From the NCBI GenBank assembly GCA_934663595.1, contig CAKUKM010000002.1, forward strand, positions 62,001-126,000: a stretch of DNA of 64,000 nucleotides, given 5' to 3'. The first letter of the stretch is position 1. Every line of letters starts with the position of its first letter. Shown piece after piece: positions 36,229 through 44,417 of the stretch. The position numbers and the translations under genes were made by a program. Under the pieces are notes generated by a model, which saw only the letters and a list, made by a program, of their open reading frames with translations, made no database searches and was not told the DNA's origin. The DNA comes from an uncultured Clostridia bacterium. GTDB taxonomy: Bacteria; Bacillota; Clostridia; Christensenellales; Aristaeellaceae.

Positions 36229-37002
36229 ATGAATACATTGCGCAGCAAGAAGGGATTCATCTGCGACATGGACGGCGTGATCTATCACGGCAACCGTCTG
36301 CTGCCGGGCGTGAAGGAATTCGTCGACTGGCTGTATCGCGAGAACAAGAACTTTCTGTTCCTGACCAACGCGTCCGAACGATCCCCGAAGGAGCTGCAGC
36401 AGAAGCTGAAGCGCATGGGGCTGGACGTGGATGAAAAGCACTTTTACACCAGCGCGCTCGCGACGGCGCGATTCGTCGCTACGCAGTCGCCCGGCTGCAG
36501 CGCGTATGTCATCGGCGGCGCGGGCCTGATCATGGCGCTGCACGACGAGGGAATCACGATGAACGACGTGGATCCCGATTACGTAATCATCGGCGAGGGC
36601 AACGCGTATACGTATGAAAACATCCTGAAGGCCGTGCGCCTCGTGTCGCACGGCGCGCGCCTGATCGGCACGAACAGCGATCTTACCGGCCCGAGCGAGG
36701 ACGGAATCATCCCCGCCTGCCGCGCGATGATCGCGCCGATCGAGATGGCGACCGGCCAGGCGGCCTATTTCGTGGGCAAGCCGAATCCGCTGATGATGCG
36801 AACGGGGCTGAGAATCCTGAACGTGCATTCCGAGGACGCGGCGATGGTCGGCGACCGGATGGACACGGATATCGTGGCCGGCATCGAAACGGGTCTGGAC
36901 ACGGCGCTGGTGCTTTCGGGCGTAACGCGCCGCGAGGACGTAAAGAAATTCCCCTATCGCCCGAGGCTGATTTTAAACGGAGTGGGCGATATTCCGGATT
37001 AA
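36229..37002 (+). CDS. HAD-IIA family hydrolase, NagD-like
   Basis: 257 residues. Motif I is FICDMDGVIYHG (D13, D15), motif II FLTNASERS, then a C2-type cap (about 85-185) and motif IV GDRMDTDIVAGIETG. This is the NagD / 4-nitrophenylphosphatase / phosphoglycolate group, with small phosphate esters as substrates. The gene starts directly after the phoU stop without a gap, so the two are co-translated and may share a link to phosphate balance. A GC-rich hairpin at about 37017-37053 follows and overlaps the next promoter. Confidence 0.88.
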   Translation: MNTLRSKKGFICDMDGVIYHGNRLLPGVKEFVDWLYRENKNFLFLTNASERSPKELQQKLKRMGLDVDEKHFYTSALATARFVATQSPGCSAYVIGGAGLIMALHDEGITMNDVDPDYVIIGEGNAYTYENILKAVRLVSHGARLIGTNSDLTGPSEDGIIPACRAMIAPIEMATGQAAYFVGKPNPLMMRTGLRILNVHSEDAAMVGDRMDTDIVAGIETGLDTALVLSGVTRREDVKKFPYRPRLILNGVGDIPD

Positions 37003-37031
37003 AAATGCTTTGCAAAAGAAGCGGCGCGGGA

Positions 37032-37060
37032 TTGACAGACGCGCCCGCTTCTGGTATACT
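37032..37060 (+). promoter_or_regulatory. Near-consensus promoter of the leader peptide unit
   Basis: TTGACA (37032-37037), a 17-bp spacer and TATACT (37055-37060). The -35 box lies in the loop of an inverted repeat (AGAAGCGGCGCG with CGCGCCCGCTTCT) that may end the upstream transcript. Confidence 0.85.
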
Positions 37061-37081
37061 GAATGCAAAACTCAGGGAGGA

Positions 37082-37135
37082 ATGAACGCATATGGACCCC
37101 GACAGTTCTGGGACTTCGGAGCCGGCTATAAATAG
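37082..37135 (+). CDS. 17-residue leader peptide
   Basis: CAGGGAGG ends two bases before ATG 37082, which opens a 17-codon frame, MNAYGPRQFWDFGAGYK, with five aromatic residues. It ends with TAG at 37133-37135, whose last base is the first base of a strong terminator stem. A consensus promoter lies 22 bp upstream. The ribosome site is closer than usual (about 2-5 bp). The arrangement of promoter, tiny frame and terminator before a membrane-protein gene is that of a translation-dependent attenuator. No homologue is known to me. Confidence 0.55.
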   Translation: MNAYGPRQFWDFGAGYK

Positions 37136-37181
37136 GAGCATGACCTGCGCAAAGGTGCAGGTCATGCTCCGTTTGTTTTTT
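37135..37181 (+). terminator. Leader (attenuator) terminator
   Basis: GGAGCATGACCTGC (37135-37148) pairs perfectly with GCAGGTCATGCTCC (37157-37170) and is followed by GTTTGTTTTTT. The 14-bp stem begins inside the leader peptide stop codon, 38 bp before the next gene. Confidence 0.92.
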
Positions 37182-37219
37182 GCCGAAATATCCGATCGAG
37201 AAAGGACTATCCGCCAGGC

Positions 37220-38542
37220 ATGAACATATTTAGACAACTGTTGATTCAGGCGCTGCTGATTTTGCTGAACGCCTTTTTTGCAATGACCGAAATTGCTGTG
37301 ATTTCATTGAACGCCGCAAAGCTCAAGCGCATGGCCGAGGAGGGCGATAAAACCGCGCCGAAGCTTTTAAAGCTCGTAGAGGAGCCGGCGGGCTTTCTGT
37401 CGACCATTCAGATCGGCATTACATTGGCGGGCTTTCTGGGCAGCGCCTTCGCCGCGGACAGCTTCTCCTCCGTGATTGTGAATTGGGTTTACAACGATCT
37501 GGGTTTCCGTGCGCTTTCGCTGAAGACGCTCGGTACGCTTTCCGTTATATTGATAACGGTTATTCTGTCGTATTTTACGCTGATTTTCGGCGAGCTGGTA
37601 CCCAAGCGCATCGCGATGCAGAAGCCGCTTCAGATGGCGAAGCTCGCGTGCGGCGTGGTATCGGGGCTTGCGGTGGTCATGCGCCCGGTGGTGAAGTTCC
37701 TGTCGCTTTCCACGAATCTCGTGCTTCGCGCGCTGCGCCTGAAGACCAGCGCCGAGGAGGAGAGCGTGACGGAGGAGGAGATCCGCATGATGGTCGATCT
37801 TGGTTCTGAGCGCGGCACGATCGACAGCGACGAAGGCGAATGGATCGACAATGTGTTTGAATTCGGCGAGACCATCGTGCGCGAGGTGATGACCCACGTG
37901 CTGGACATGGTTGCAATTCCCGAGCGCGCGCGCTGCGGCGAGATCCTGCGCGTGATTCGTGAAAGCGGCCGATCGCGCATTCCCGTTTATGGCAGGAATC
38001 TGGACGATATCGTGGGCATTCTGAATGCGCGCGAATTCCTGCTGGAGCGCCGGGACGATGATTCCCCGCTGCCCGAGGCGCTGATTCGGCAAACGTATTT
38101 CGTGCCCGAAACGCTGCGCGCCGTGCGGCTGTTTAAGGATATGCAGAAGAAGAAACAGCACATCGCCATTGTGGTGGACGAATACGGCCAGACGAGCGGC
38201 CTGGTTACGATGGAGGATCTTCTGGAGGAAATCGTCGGCAGTATATACGATGAATCCGATCCTGCCGAGGAGCAGCCGGTCGAGCGTCTGGGCGAAAATC
38301 GCTGGCGCGCGCTGGGGAGTGCGACGCTGGAGGAACTGAGCGAGGCCACCGGAGTAGAATTCCCGGAGGATATGGATTGCGGCACGCTCAGCGGCCTCGT
38401 ATTCAGCACGCTTACAAACATTCCCAAGGATGGGACGGCGTTGGATGTGACGACCTTCGGCCTGAACATTCATGTCGAGAAGCTTCAGAAGCGCCGCGTG
38501 GTCACGGCCATTGTCGAGCGCATGCAAGAAGAAACAGAATAA
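37220..38542 (+). CDS. CNNM/CBS/CorC-HlyC family membrane protein (hemolysin C family)
   Basis: 440 residues. The N-terminal CNNM domain (about 1-190) has four hydrophobic segments and the family mark AFFAMTEIAVISLN and FGELVPKRIAMQ. Two CBS domains (about 205-335) contain TRREVMTH-like (TIVREVMTHVLDM) and VVDEYGQTSGLVTMEDLLEEIVG. A CorC_HlyC domain closes the protein (about 350-430). Relatives export or sense magnesium or cobalt; the hemolysin name is historical. The ATG has only a weak AAAGGA about 13 bp upstream. Expression probably depends on read-through of the leader terminator. Confidence 0.9.
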   Translation: MNIFRQLLIQALLILLNAFFAMTEIAVISLNAAKLKRMAEEGDKTAPKLLKLVEEPAGFLSTIQIGITLAGFLGSAFAADSFSSVIVNWVYNDLGFRALSLKTLGTLSVILITVILSYFTLIFGELVPKRIAMQKPLQMAKLACGVVSGLAVVMRPVVKFLSLSTNLVLRALRLKTSAEEESVTEEEIRMMVDLGSERGTIDSDEGEWIDNVFEFGETIVREVMTHVLDMVAIPERARCGEILRVIRESGRSRIPVYGRNLDDIVGILNAREFLLERRDDDSPLPEALIRQTYFVPETLRAVRLFKDMQKKKQHIAIVVDEYGQTSGLVTMEDLLEEIVGSIYDESDPAEEQPVERLGENRWRALGSATLEELSEATGVEFPEDMDCGTLSGLVFSTLTNIPKDGTALDVTTFGLNIHVEKLQKRRVVTAIVERMQEETE

Positions 38543-38547
38543 AGCAG

Positions 38548-38573
38548 GGCGCCCTTCGGATTCGAAGGGCGCC
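38548..38573. terminator. Convergent hairpin terminator
   Basis: GGCGCCCTTCG (38548-38558) pairs with CGAAGGGCGCC (38563-38573). Neither side has a strong T tract. It lies between the CorC-type gene and larC. Confidence 0.6.
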
Positions 38574-38583
38574 TGATCGTGAA

Positions 38584-39819
38584 TCAGATTCTGTTCAATT
38601 CCTGAAGGATCTCCGCAAGCGGCAGATTTTCGCGCGCGGCGATTGCGGCTGCGTCGTCGTATTCCGGCTTGCGCTTTTTTACGCCGTAGCCCTCGGAGAC
38701 CTTGACGCGCACGGGGCCGAACCGCGTTTGCACCGTTTCCGTGCGCGAGGCGAGCACATAGCGATCCATCAGCGCGCGCCGCACGCCGCGCGTCGTCGTC
38801 TGTTCGAGCATCAGGCGCGCAAATTTTTCGGAATCGCCCTCGGCGCACAGGCAGGTCAGCAGCGTGCCCGGGCGATTCTTTTTCATCTGAATCGATTCGG
38901 TGAATACGTCCAGCGCGCCCGCGCCGAGCAACACGCCCGTCGCATAGCCGATCGCCTCGGCCGTCATGTCGTCGAGATTGCATTTCAGCTCCGCAATCCG
39001 CGCCTGCGAATCTCCCCCGGAGGCGAGAATCGCGCGCACGCAGTTCGCGGCGGGAAAGTCCTTCGTGCCCATGCCGTAGCCGATTTTCTCAATCGACAGC
39101 GCCGGCATCGGGCCGAACTCGTCCGCGATCGTTTTCAGAAGCGCCGCGCCGGTCGGCGTGAGCATTTCGCCCTCGATGTTTCCAGCGTAGCAGGGAATTC
39201 CTTTCAAAAGCAGCGCCGTCGCGGGCGCGGGCACCGGCAGAATTCCGTGCGCGCACCGCACGTGGCCGAAGCCCGTTCGCACCGGCGATGCGATCACGCG
39301 ATCGGGCGCGAGCATTTCCATCAGCAGGCAAACGCCCACGATATCGGCCACCGCGTCCAGCGCGCCCACCTCGTGGAAGTGAATCTGATCGACCGGCACG
39401 CCGTGCACTTCCGATTCCGCCGCGGCGATCTGCTCGTATACGCGCATTGCGCGCGCCTTGACCGCGTCCGACGCATTCAGCGATGCAATCAGCCCGCGAA
39501 TATCGCCCATGCCGGAATGATGGTGTTCATGATGATGCTCGTGGTCGTGATGCTCATGATCGTGATGGTCGTGGTCGGAATGCTCGTGGTGATGGTGCTC
39601 GTCGAGGCTTTCCTCTTCCGTGCCGAGCGCCTGAACGCGCATGTGATTGCCGACCACGCCGCATTTGACCGATTTCTCCATCGAAACCGAAACGTGCTCC
39701 AGTCCCAGCGCGTTCATTTGGCGTTCGAACGCGTCCGGCGCGTCCAGCAACGAGGCGAGCGCGCCCATCAGCATGTCGCCCGACGCACCCATTCCGCAAT
39801 CCAGATACAGTATTTTCAT
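38584..39819 (-). CDS. larC: Nickel-pincer cofactor biosynthesis protein LarC
   Basis: 411 residues from ATG 39819 (GGAG 8 bp upstream); an ATG at 39825 overlaps the larB stop and is also possible. LarC inserts nickel into the pincer cofactor using CTP. Visible: MKILYLDCGMGASGDMLMGAL at the start, then a histidine/aspartate-rich loop (about residues 72-95, nearly all His, Asp and Glu) that should bind nickel, HFHEVGALDAVADIVG, GEMLTPTGAAL, ELKCNLDDMT, and a ferredoxin-like C-terminal domain. In some lactobacilli larC is split by a programmed frameshift; here it is one frame. Confidence 0.93.
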   Translation of the reverse strand: MKILYLDCGMGASGDMLMGALASLLDAPDAFERQMNALGLEHVSVSMEKSVKCGVVGNHMRVQALGTEEESLDEHHHHEHSDHDHHDHEHHDHEHHHEHHHSGMGDIRGLIASLNASDAVKARAMRVYEQIAAAESEVHGVPVDQIHFHEVGALDAVADIVGVCLLMEMLAPDRVIASPVRTGFGHVRCAHGILPVPAPATALLLKGIPCYAGNIEGEMLTPTGAALLKTIADEFGPMPALSIEKIGYGMGTKDFPAANCVRAILASGGDSQARIAELKCNLDDMTAEAIGYATGVLLGAGALDVFTESIQMKKNRPGTLLTCLCAEGDSEKFARLMLEQTTTRGVRRALMDRYVLASRTETVQTRFGPVRVKVSEGYGVKKRKPEYDDAAAIAARENLPLAEILQELNRI

Positions 39820-39821
39820 GC

Positions 39822-40583
39822 TCATTTCTCCGTTTTCTGCTCCAGTCCGGGCATGGTGTTGATGCGGTGCGCGAGGAAGCCCGCGCCGAAGCCGTTGTCG
39901 ATATTGACCACGCTCACGCCGCTCGCGCACGAATTCAGCATCGAAAGCAGCGCCGCCACGCCGTGAAAGCTCGCGCCGTAGCCGACGCTGGTCGGCACCG
40001 CGATCACCGGGCAGCTCACCAGTCCGCCCACGACGCTCGCCAGCGCGCCCTCCATGCCGGCAATGGCGATTACCACGCGCGCGTTTTCCAGAAGCTCCAG
40101 ATGCGCCAGCAGCCGGTGCAGTCCGGCCACGCCCACATCGTAGAGCCGGGTCACGCGGCTTCCGAGCGCCTCGGCCGTGCGCGCGGCCTCCTCGGCCACG
40201 GGCATATCGCTGGTTCCGCCGGTCGCGATGGCGATATTGCCCACCAGGTTTCCTCTTTTCGGCGCGGCAATGCCGGTCTGCGACAGGGAATCGTAATCGA
40301 GCGGTACGGCCTTCGCCACGCGCTCGGCCTTGTCCGGGCTCATTCGCGTAATCAATACGTTTTCCGCGCCTGCGGCCACCAGATGCGCGCAAATGCCGGC
40401 GATCTGCTCGGCCGTTTTGCCCGCGCCGTAAACCACCTCGCCCGCGCCCTGCCGCACCGCGCGGTGGTGATCGATCATCGCATAGCCCAAATCCTCAAAC
40501 GGCTGGGCCTTTAAATGGTTGAGCGCGTCGTCAACGCTCATTTCCCCGCCCTGAACGCGCAGGAGAAGCTCGCGAGTGTCCAT
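39822..40583 (-). CDS. larB: LarB, pyridinium-3,5-biscarboxylic acid mononucleotide synthase
   Basis: 253 residues. LarB carboxylates nicotinic acid adenine dinucleotide in the first step of the nickel-pincer cofactor pathway. The C-terminal half is an AIR-carboxylase (PurE-like) fold with IAIATGGTSDMPVAEEA, VGVAGLHRLLAHLE, VIAIAGMEGALASVVGGL and SVGYGASFHG. The N-terminal half has the family start LLRVQGGEMSVDDAL and DHHRAVRQGAGEVVYGAGKT. It overlaps larC and follows larE by 12 bp. Confidence 0.93.
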   Translation of the reverse strand: MDTRELLLRVQGGEMSVDDALNHLKAQPFEDLGYAMIDHHRAVRQGAGEVVYGAGKTAEQIAGICAHLVAAGAENVLITRMSPDKAERVAKAVPLDYDSLSQTGIAAPKRGNLVGNIAIATGGTSDMPVAEEAARTAEALGSRVTRLYDVGVAGLHRLLAHLELLENARVVIAIAGMEGALASVVGGLVSCPVIAVPTSVGYGASFHGVAALLSMLNSCASGVSVVNIDNGFGAGFLAHRINTMPGLEQKTEK

Positions 40584-40595
40584 TTTCCTTCCTCC

Positions 40596-41351
40596 TTATC
40601 GCGCCTTCAGATCCAGAAGCACCGCCGGGAAATCGCCCTTCAGCGCATTCAGAATCGCCTCGCGCTGCTCAATTGCCCGCGCCAGCTGCGCTTCCGGCAA
40701 TTGAATCCGCGCAGCATTCGCATAGACGCGCACGCGCAGATCCGAAAAGCCCATCGCCCGCAGCGCCGTTTCCGCGCGGTCCACGCGCTCAAGCGTCTCC
40801 GAATCGATCGGCGTTCCGGAGGGAATGCGCGTGGCCAGACAGGCGTAGGCCGGCTTGTCCCAGGTAAACAGCCCCGCCTTACGCGAAAGCGCGCGGATCT
40901 CCGGCTTGGTCAGCCCCGATTCGCGCAGCGGCGAGCGCACCTCCAGCTCGCGCAGCGCCCGCATGCCGGGCCGGTCGGACGCGTCGTCGGAAGCGTTCGT
41001 GCCGTCGACAACCAGCGAATAGCCGTCCGCCTGCGCCGCGTTCAGAATCAGCGAAAACAGCGCGCGCTTGCAGAAATAGCAGCGGTTCTCAGGATTGCGG
41101 CGCACGTCCTCGACCGCGAGCACGTCCGTTTCAATCACGCGCAGCGGAATCCGAATCTGGTCGCACAGGCGCTTTGCATCCTCGAATTCAAATTCCGGCT
41201 GAAACTGGGTGCGCACGTAATAGGGCTGCACCTGCGCCCCGGCGTTTGCCGCCGCCCAGAGAAGATACGCCGAATCTACGCCGCCCGAAAAGGCCAGCGC
41301 AAAGCGCGGATGCGCGTTAAAAAAGCGCAGAAGCGCGTCGTTTCCCGCCAT
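40596..41351 (-). CDS. larE: LarE, sulfur transferase of the nickel-pincer pathway
   Basis: 251 residues. The PP-loop ATP pyrophosphatase site is SGGVDS (22-27). NRCYFCKRALF and VVDGTNASDD are typical. The sulfur-donor region reads KPAYACLATRIPSG with one cysteine, which fits the sacrificial-cysteine LarE type rather than the iron-sulfur type that has three cysteines there. LarE adds sulfur to the pyridinium ring twice. It is first in the larE-larB-larC operon behind a consensus promoter. The client enzyme larA is not in the window. Confidence 0.92.
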   Translation of the reverse strand: MAGNDALLRFFNAHPRFALAFSGGVDSAYLLWAAANAGAQVQPYYVRTQFQPEFEFEDAKRLCDQIRIPLRVIETDVLAVEDVRRNPENRCYFCKRALFSLILNAAQADGYSLVVDGTNASDDASDRPGMRALRELEVRSPLRESGLTKPEIRALSRKAGLFTWDKPAYACLATRIPSGTPIDSETLERVDRAETALRAMGFSDLRVRVYANAARIQLPEAQLARAIEQREAILNALKGDFPAVLLDLKAR

Positions 41352-41392
41352 GATTTCCGCCTCCCAATCAACCTACTCAATTCCTCTGCTTT

Positions 41393-41422
41393 ATTATACC
41401 CCCGCGGGGAAACGCCTGTCAA
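41393..41422 (-). promoter_or_regulatory. larEBC promoter
   Basis: On the minus strand a perfect TTGACA (41417-41422), an 18-bp spacer and a perfect TATAAT (41393-41398). The spacer contains the palindrome CCCCGCGGGG, a possible operator. Confidence 0.85.
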
Positions 41423-41435
41423 GCCCGCGGAGCAC

Positions 41436-41464
41436 TTGAAGTCGCGCGCGATTTGGAGTAAAAT
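41436..41464 (+). promoter_or_regulatory. Promoter of the HTH regulator gene
   Basis: TTGAAG (41436-41441), a 17-bp spacer and TAAAAT (41459-41464), 34 bp before the ATG and divergent from larE. Confidence 0.7.
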
Positions 41465-41497
41465 GAAGGCATTCCATTCAGGAAAGGAGGGAAATTC

Positions 41498-42439
41498 ATG
41501 CGTTCTGCAACCAATTTTACCAGCAAGGAGGTCGCGCTGGGAATCGAGAATATCGAGGAGCTGCGCTCGGTGGCGCACGCGCTGTCGACGGAGCTTCGGC
41601 TGAACATCGTGCGCTATATCGCCTCGGGCGGAAAGAGCATCAACGAGCTGGCGCGCGCGCTGGCCGTTCCGGTGTCGACCGTGGCGCTGAACGTGCAGGT
41701 GCTGGAAAAGGCGGGGCTGATCGTGTGCGATACGCAGCCCGGCGCGCGCGGCACGCTGAAGCTCTGCAATCGCCGCATCGACCGGCTCATGATCAATCTT
41801 TCTCCCGAGCTGCATCAGGAGGCGCAGCGGCGCACGTTTTCGATGCCGGTCGGCGGCTTCGTGCGCGTGGGCGACGTGGCGCCCACCTGCGGTCTGGCCG
41901 CGGCGGAGGGGCCTTACGGCATGGACGACGCGCCCGAGGCGTTCTATCATCCGCACCGGTTCGGCGCGTCGCTGATGTGGATGCGCGAGGGATTTGTGGA
42001 ATACGCATTTCCGAAGGTGGACGTTGCGCGGCTGGAGACGCTGGAGTTTTCGTTCGAGGCCTGCGCGGAGGCGCCGTGCTACAATATGGACTGGCCGAGC
42101 GACATCTACGTGCGCGTCAATGGCGTGGAAATCGGCGTGTGGCACTGCCCGAGCGATTACGGCGGGCGGCGCGGCCGGCTGAATCCCGACTGGTGGGTCG
42201 ACGCCAACACCCAGTACGGCCAGCTGAAGACCTGGCGAATCAATCGCCGCGGCACCACGCTCGACGGCGTGCCCATCTCCGGCGTATCGCTGGAGGATCT
42301 GAATCTCGACGGCGACAGCTGCATATTGCTCATGATCGGCGCGCGCCGGCTGGGCGGCCATGCCGGGGGACTGAACCTGTTCGGCAAGGATTTCGGCGAT
42401 TACCCGCAGGATATCCGCATGTGCGCGGAGCTGAGGTAA
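41498..42439 (+). CDS. HTH regulator with an uncharacterised C-terminal domain
   Basis: 313 residues. Residues about 20-95 form an ArsR-like winged helix (RSVAHALSTELRLNIVRYIA, INELARALAVPVSTVALNVQVLEKAGLI). The remaining 210 residues are mostly beta strands rich in Trp and Tyr (YNMDWPSDIYVRVNGVEIG, WHCPSDYGGRRG, NPDWWVDANTQYGQL) and look like a ligand-binding sandwich. I do not know the family of this half. AAAGGAGG precedes the ATG. It is directly upstream of a GH2 glycosidase and a sugar importer, so it may be their sugar-responsive regulator (inference). Confidence 0.82.
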   Translation: MRSATNFTSKEVALGIENIEELRSVAHALSTELRLNIVRYIASGGKSINELARALAVPVSTVALNVQVLEKAGLIVCDTQPGARGTLKLCNRRIDRLMINLSPELHQEAQRRTFSMPVGGFVRVGDVAPTCGLAAAEGPYGMDDAPEAFYHPHRFGASLMWMREGFVEYAFPKVDVARLETLEFSFEACAEAPCYNMDWPSDIYVRVNGVEIGVWHCPSDYGGRRGRLNPDWWVDANTQYGQLKTWRINRRGTTLDGVPISGVSLEDLNLDGDSCILLMIGARRLGGHAGGLNLFGKDFGDYPQDIRMCAELR

Positions 42440-42505
42440 ACTGATTCGGAAAATCTGTATAAAAGATATGAATTGGTACGGGTTTTCAAAATATTATCAA
42501 AGCCG

Positions 42506-42534
42506 TTGACGAAACGCCCGCGAGATGATAGAAT
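42506..42534 (+). promoter_or_regulatory. Promoter of the GH2 gene
   Basis: TTGACG (42506-42511), a 17-bp spacer and TAGAAT (42529-42534) with a TG extension. An imperfect inverted repeat, GAAAC..GCGG/CCGC..GTTTC, at 42541-42570 lies just after the start and could be an operator. Confidence 0.75.
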
Positions 42535-42627
42535 AAGAGAGAAACGAGCGGCAAAAACCGCCAAAGTTTCCGGAAATAACCTGAAAACATACAATATCGC
42601 TTTACAAAAATTAAAAGGAGAATGTTT

Positions 42628-44385
42628 ATGCACACGATTCCTCGCCCCGAGCATCCGCGCCCGGATTTTATTCGTCCAGATTGGTTGAACCTGAATGGTG
42701 AATGGCAGTTTGCGTTTGATGATGCGAATGCGGGCGTAAAAGAAAAGTGGTTCTCGCCCGAAAAGACGCTTGAGCGCACGATTATCGTTCCGTTCTGCTA
42801 TGAATGCAAGGCCAGCGGAATCGGCCTGAACGAGCGCCACGACGTTATCTGGTATCGCCGCAAGTTCACCGTGCCGGCCGAAATGCAGGGCAAGCGCGTG
42901 TTTGTGCGCTTCGGCGCGGTGGATTTTGAATGCACCGTGTATGTCAACGGCGCGGCGGCCGGCTCCCATCGCGGCGGCTATACGCCGTTTGCCGTGGACG
43001 CGACGCCGTTCCTCGTCGAGGGCGAAAACGATCTGTGCGTGCGCGTGAGCGATCCGCGCGACTGCACGCAGCCGCGCGGCAAGCAGAACTGGCTTGACAA
43101 GTGGTTCGGCTGCTGGTATGTGCCGGTCAGCGGCATCTGGCAGACAGTCTATCTCGAGGCCGCTCCGGAGAATTACATTCGCACCGCCCACGTGACCCCG
43201 GATATCGACGCGGGTATCGCCACGCTGCGCGTGACGCTCGATCATGCGCCCGAAGAGCCGATCGACGCGAAATTTACGCTCACGATCGGCGGCAAGCCCT
43301 ATCGCACGCAGACGCAGCTGCTGACCGAGCGCAGCCAGAGAATCGTGTTCGACATGGTATCCGGCAACCGCATCGTCGGCTTCTCCAAGTGGGAGCCGCA
43401 GAATCCGGCGCTGTACGATCTGGAGATCGAGCTTTCCAACGGCGATCACGTTACCACCTATTTCGGCATGCGCAAGATCGAGGCGCGCGACGGCTTCATC
43501 TTCCTGAACAACCATCCGCTGTATCAGCGCCTGGTGCTGGATCAGGGCTATTGGGATGAGACGCTGCTGACCCCGCCGACCGACGAGGCGATCAAGGCCG
43601 ATATCGAATGGACGAAGAAGTTTGGCTACAACGGCGCGCGCAAGCACCAGAAGGTCGAGGATCCGCGGTATTACTACTGGGCGGACAAGCTGGGCCTGAT
43701 CGTGTGGGGCGAGATCCCGAGCACGTATGAATTCACGCAGGAATCGGTCGAAAACCTGTCCGATACGCTGGCGGGCTTCATCGAGCGCGATTTCAACCAC
43801 CCGTCGATCATCACGTGGGTGCCGCTGAACGAGAGCTGGGGCGTGGATCGCATTCTGACCGACAAGAGAATGCAGATGGCCTCCGAAATGCTGTATTGCC
43901 AGGCGAAGGCGCTGGATGGCACGCGCCTGGTCAGCGTAAACGACGGCTGGGAGCAGACGCGCACGGACGTTTACGGCCTGCATGATTACGCGGCCTATGG
44001 CAACATCCTCGCGGCGCACTTTGCCGACGCGCACACGCTGGATAAGGGCAGCAACGACCACCATCTCTGCCGCGCGGAGGGCTATCCCCGCAGGGAGAAC
44101 GAGGCGCTGCTGGTGACCGAATACGGCGGAATCGCATTTGCGGACGGCGACGACCAGTCCTGGGGCTATCACGACAAGGTTCGCGATGAAGAGGCGTTCT
44201 TCGCGCGCTATGAATCGCTGCAGAAGGCGATGTTCGAGATCCCCGGCTGCCAGGGCTATTGCTATACGCAGTTGACGGACGTTCAGCAGGAGACGAACGG
44301 CCTGCTCACGCCCGGCCGCAAGCCGAAGGTCGATCCCGAGCGTTTCGCGAGCCTGACCACGAATCCGCCCACGAGATACAACTGA
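42628..44385 (+). CDS. Glycoside hydrolase family 2 protein
   Basis: 585 residues from ATG 42628 (AAAGGAG 7 bp upstream; ATG 42622 is too close). The three-domain core of GH2 is seen: a sugar-binding sandwich (WLNLNGEWQFAFDD, VDFECTVYVNG), an Ig-like domain, and a TIM barrel (YNGARKHQKVEDPRYYYW). The acid/base Glu is about residue 402 in PLNESWG and the nucleophile about 498 in VTEYGGIAF. Length is that of short beta-glucuronidase/beta-galactosidase types. No signal peptide is present, so it cuts imported oligosaccharides in the cytosol. The Asn-Leu-Arg-Lys glucuronide motif is not evident, so specificity is open. Confidence 0.9.
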   Translation: MHTIPRPEHPRPDFIRPDWLNLNGEWQFAFDDANAGVKEKWFSPEKTLERTIIVPFCYECKASGIGLNERHDVIWYRRKFTVPAEMQGKRVFVRFGAVDFECTVYVNGAAAGSHRGGYTPFAVDATPFLVEGENDLCVRVSDPRDCTQPRGKQNWLDKWFGCWYVPVSGIWQTVYLEAAPENYIRTAHVTPDIDAGIATLRVTLDHAPEEPIDAKFTLTIGGKPYRTQTQLLTERSQRIVFDMVSGNRIVGFSKWEPQNPALYDLEIELSNGDHVTTYFGMRKIEARDGFIFLNNHPLYQRLVLDQGYWDETLLTPPTDEAIKADIEWTKKFGYNGARKHQKVEDPRYYYWADKLGLIVWGEIPSTYEFTQESVENLSDTLAGFIERDFNHPSIITWVPLNESWGVDRILTDKRMQMASEMLYCQAKALDGTRLVSVNDGWEQTRTDVYGLHDYAAYGNILAAHFADAHTLDKGSNDHHLCRAEGYPRRENEALLVTEYGGIAFADGDDQSWGYHDKVRDEEAFFARYESLQKAMFEIPGCQGYCYTQLTDVQQETNGLLTPGRKPKVDPERFASLTTNPPTRYN

Positions 44386-44395
44386 TTTTTTGATT

Positions 44396-44417
44396 CGCGG
44401 GGGAATATTCCCCCGCG
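44396..44417. repeat. Perfect palindrome after the GH2 gene
   Basis: A perfect 22-bp palindrome, CGCGGGGGAAT and its complement, lies 10 bp after the stop. No T tract follows, so it is a 3' mRNA-protecting hairpin or weak terminator rather than a classic intrinsic terminator. Confidence 0.7.

Noticed and set aside
38584..40392. A 602-residue reading of larC
   Set aside because: The first 190 residues are translated from larB in the wrong frame. The clear LarC start MKILYLDCG at 39819 fits ribosome-site spacing and family length.
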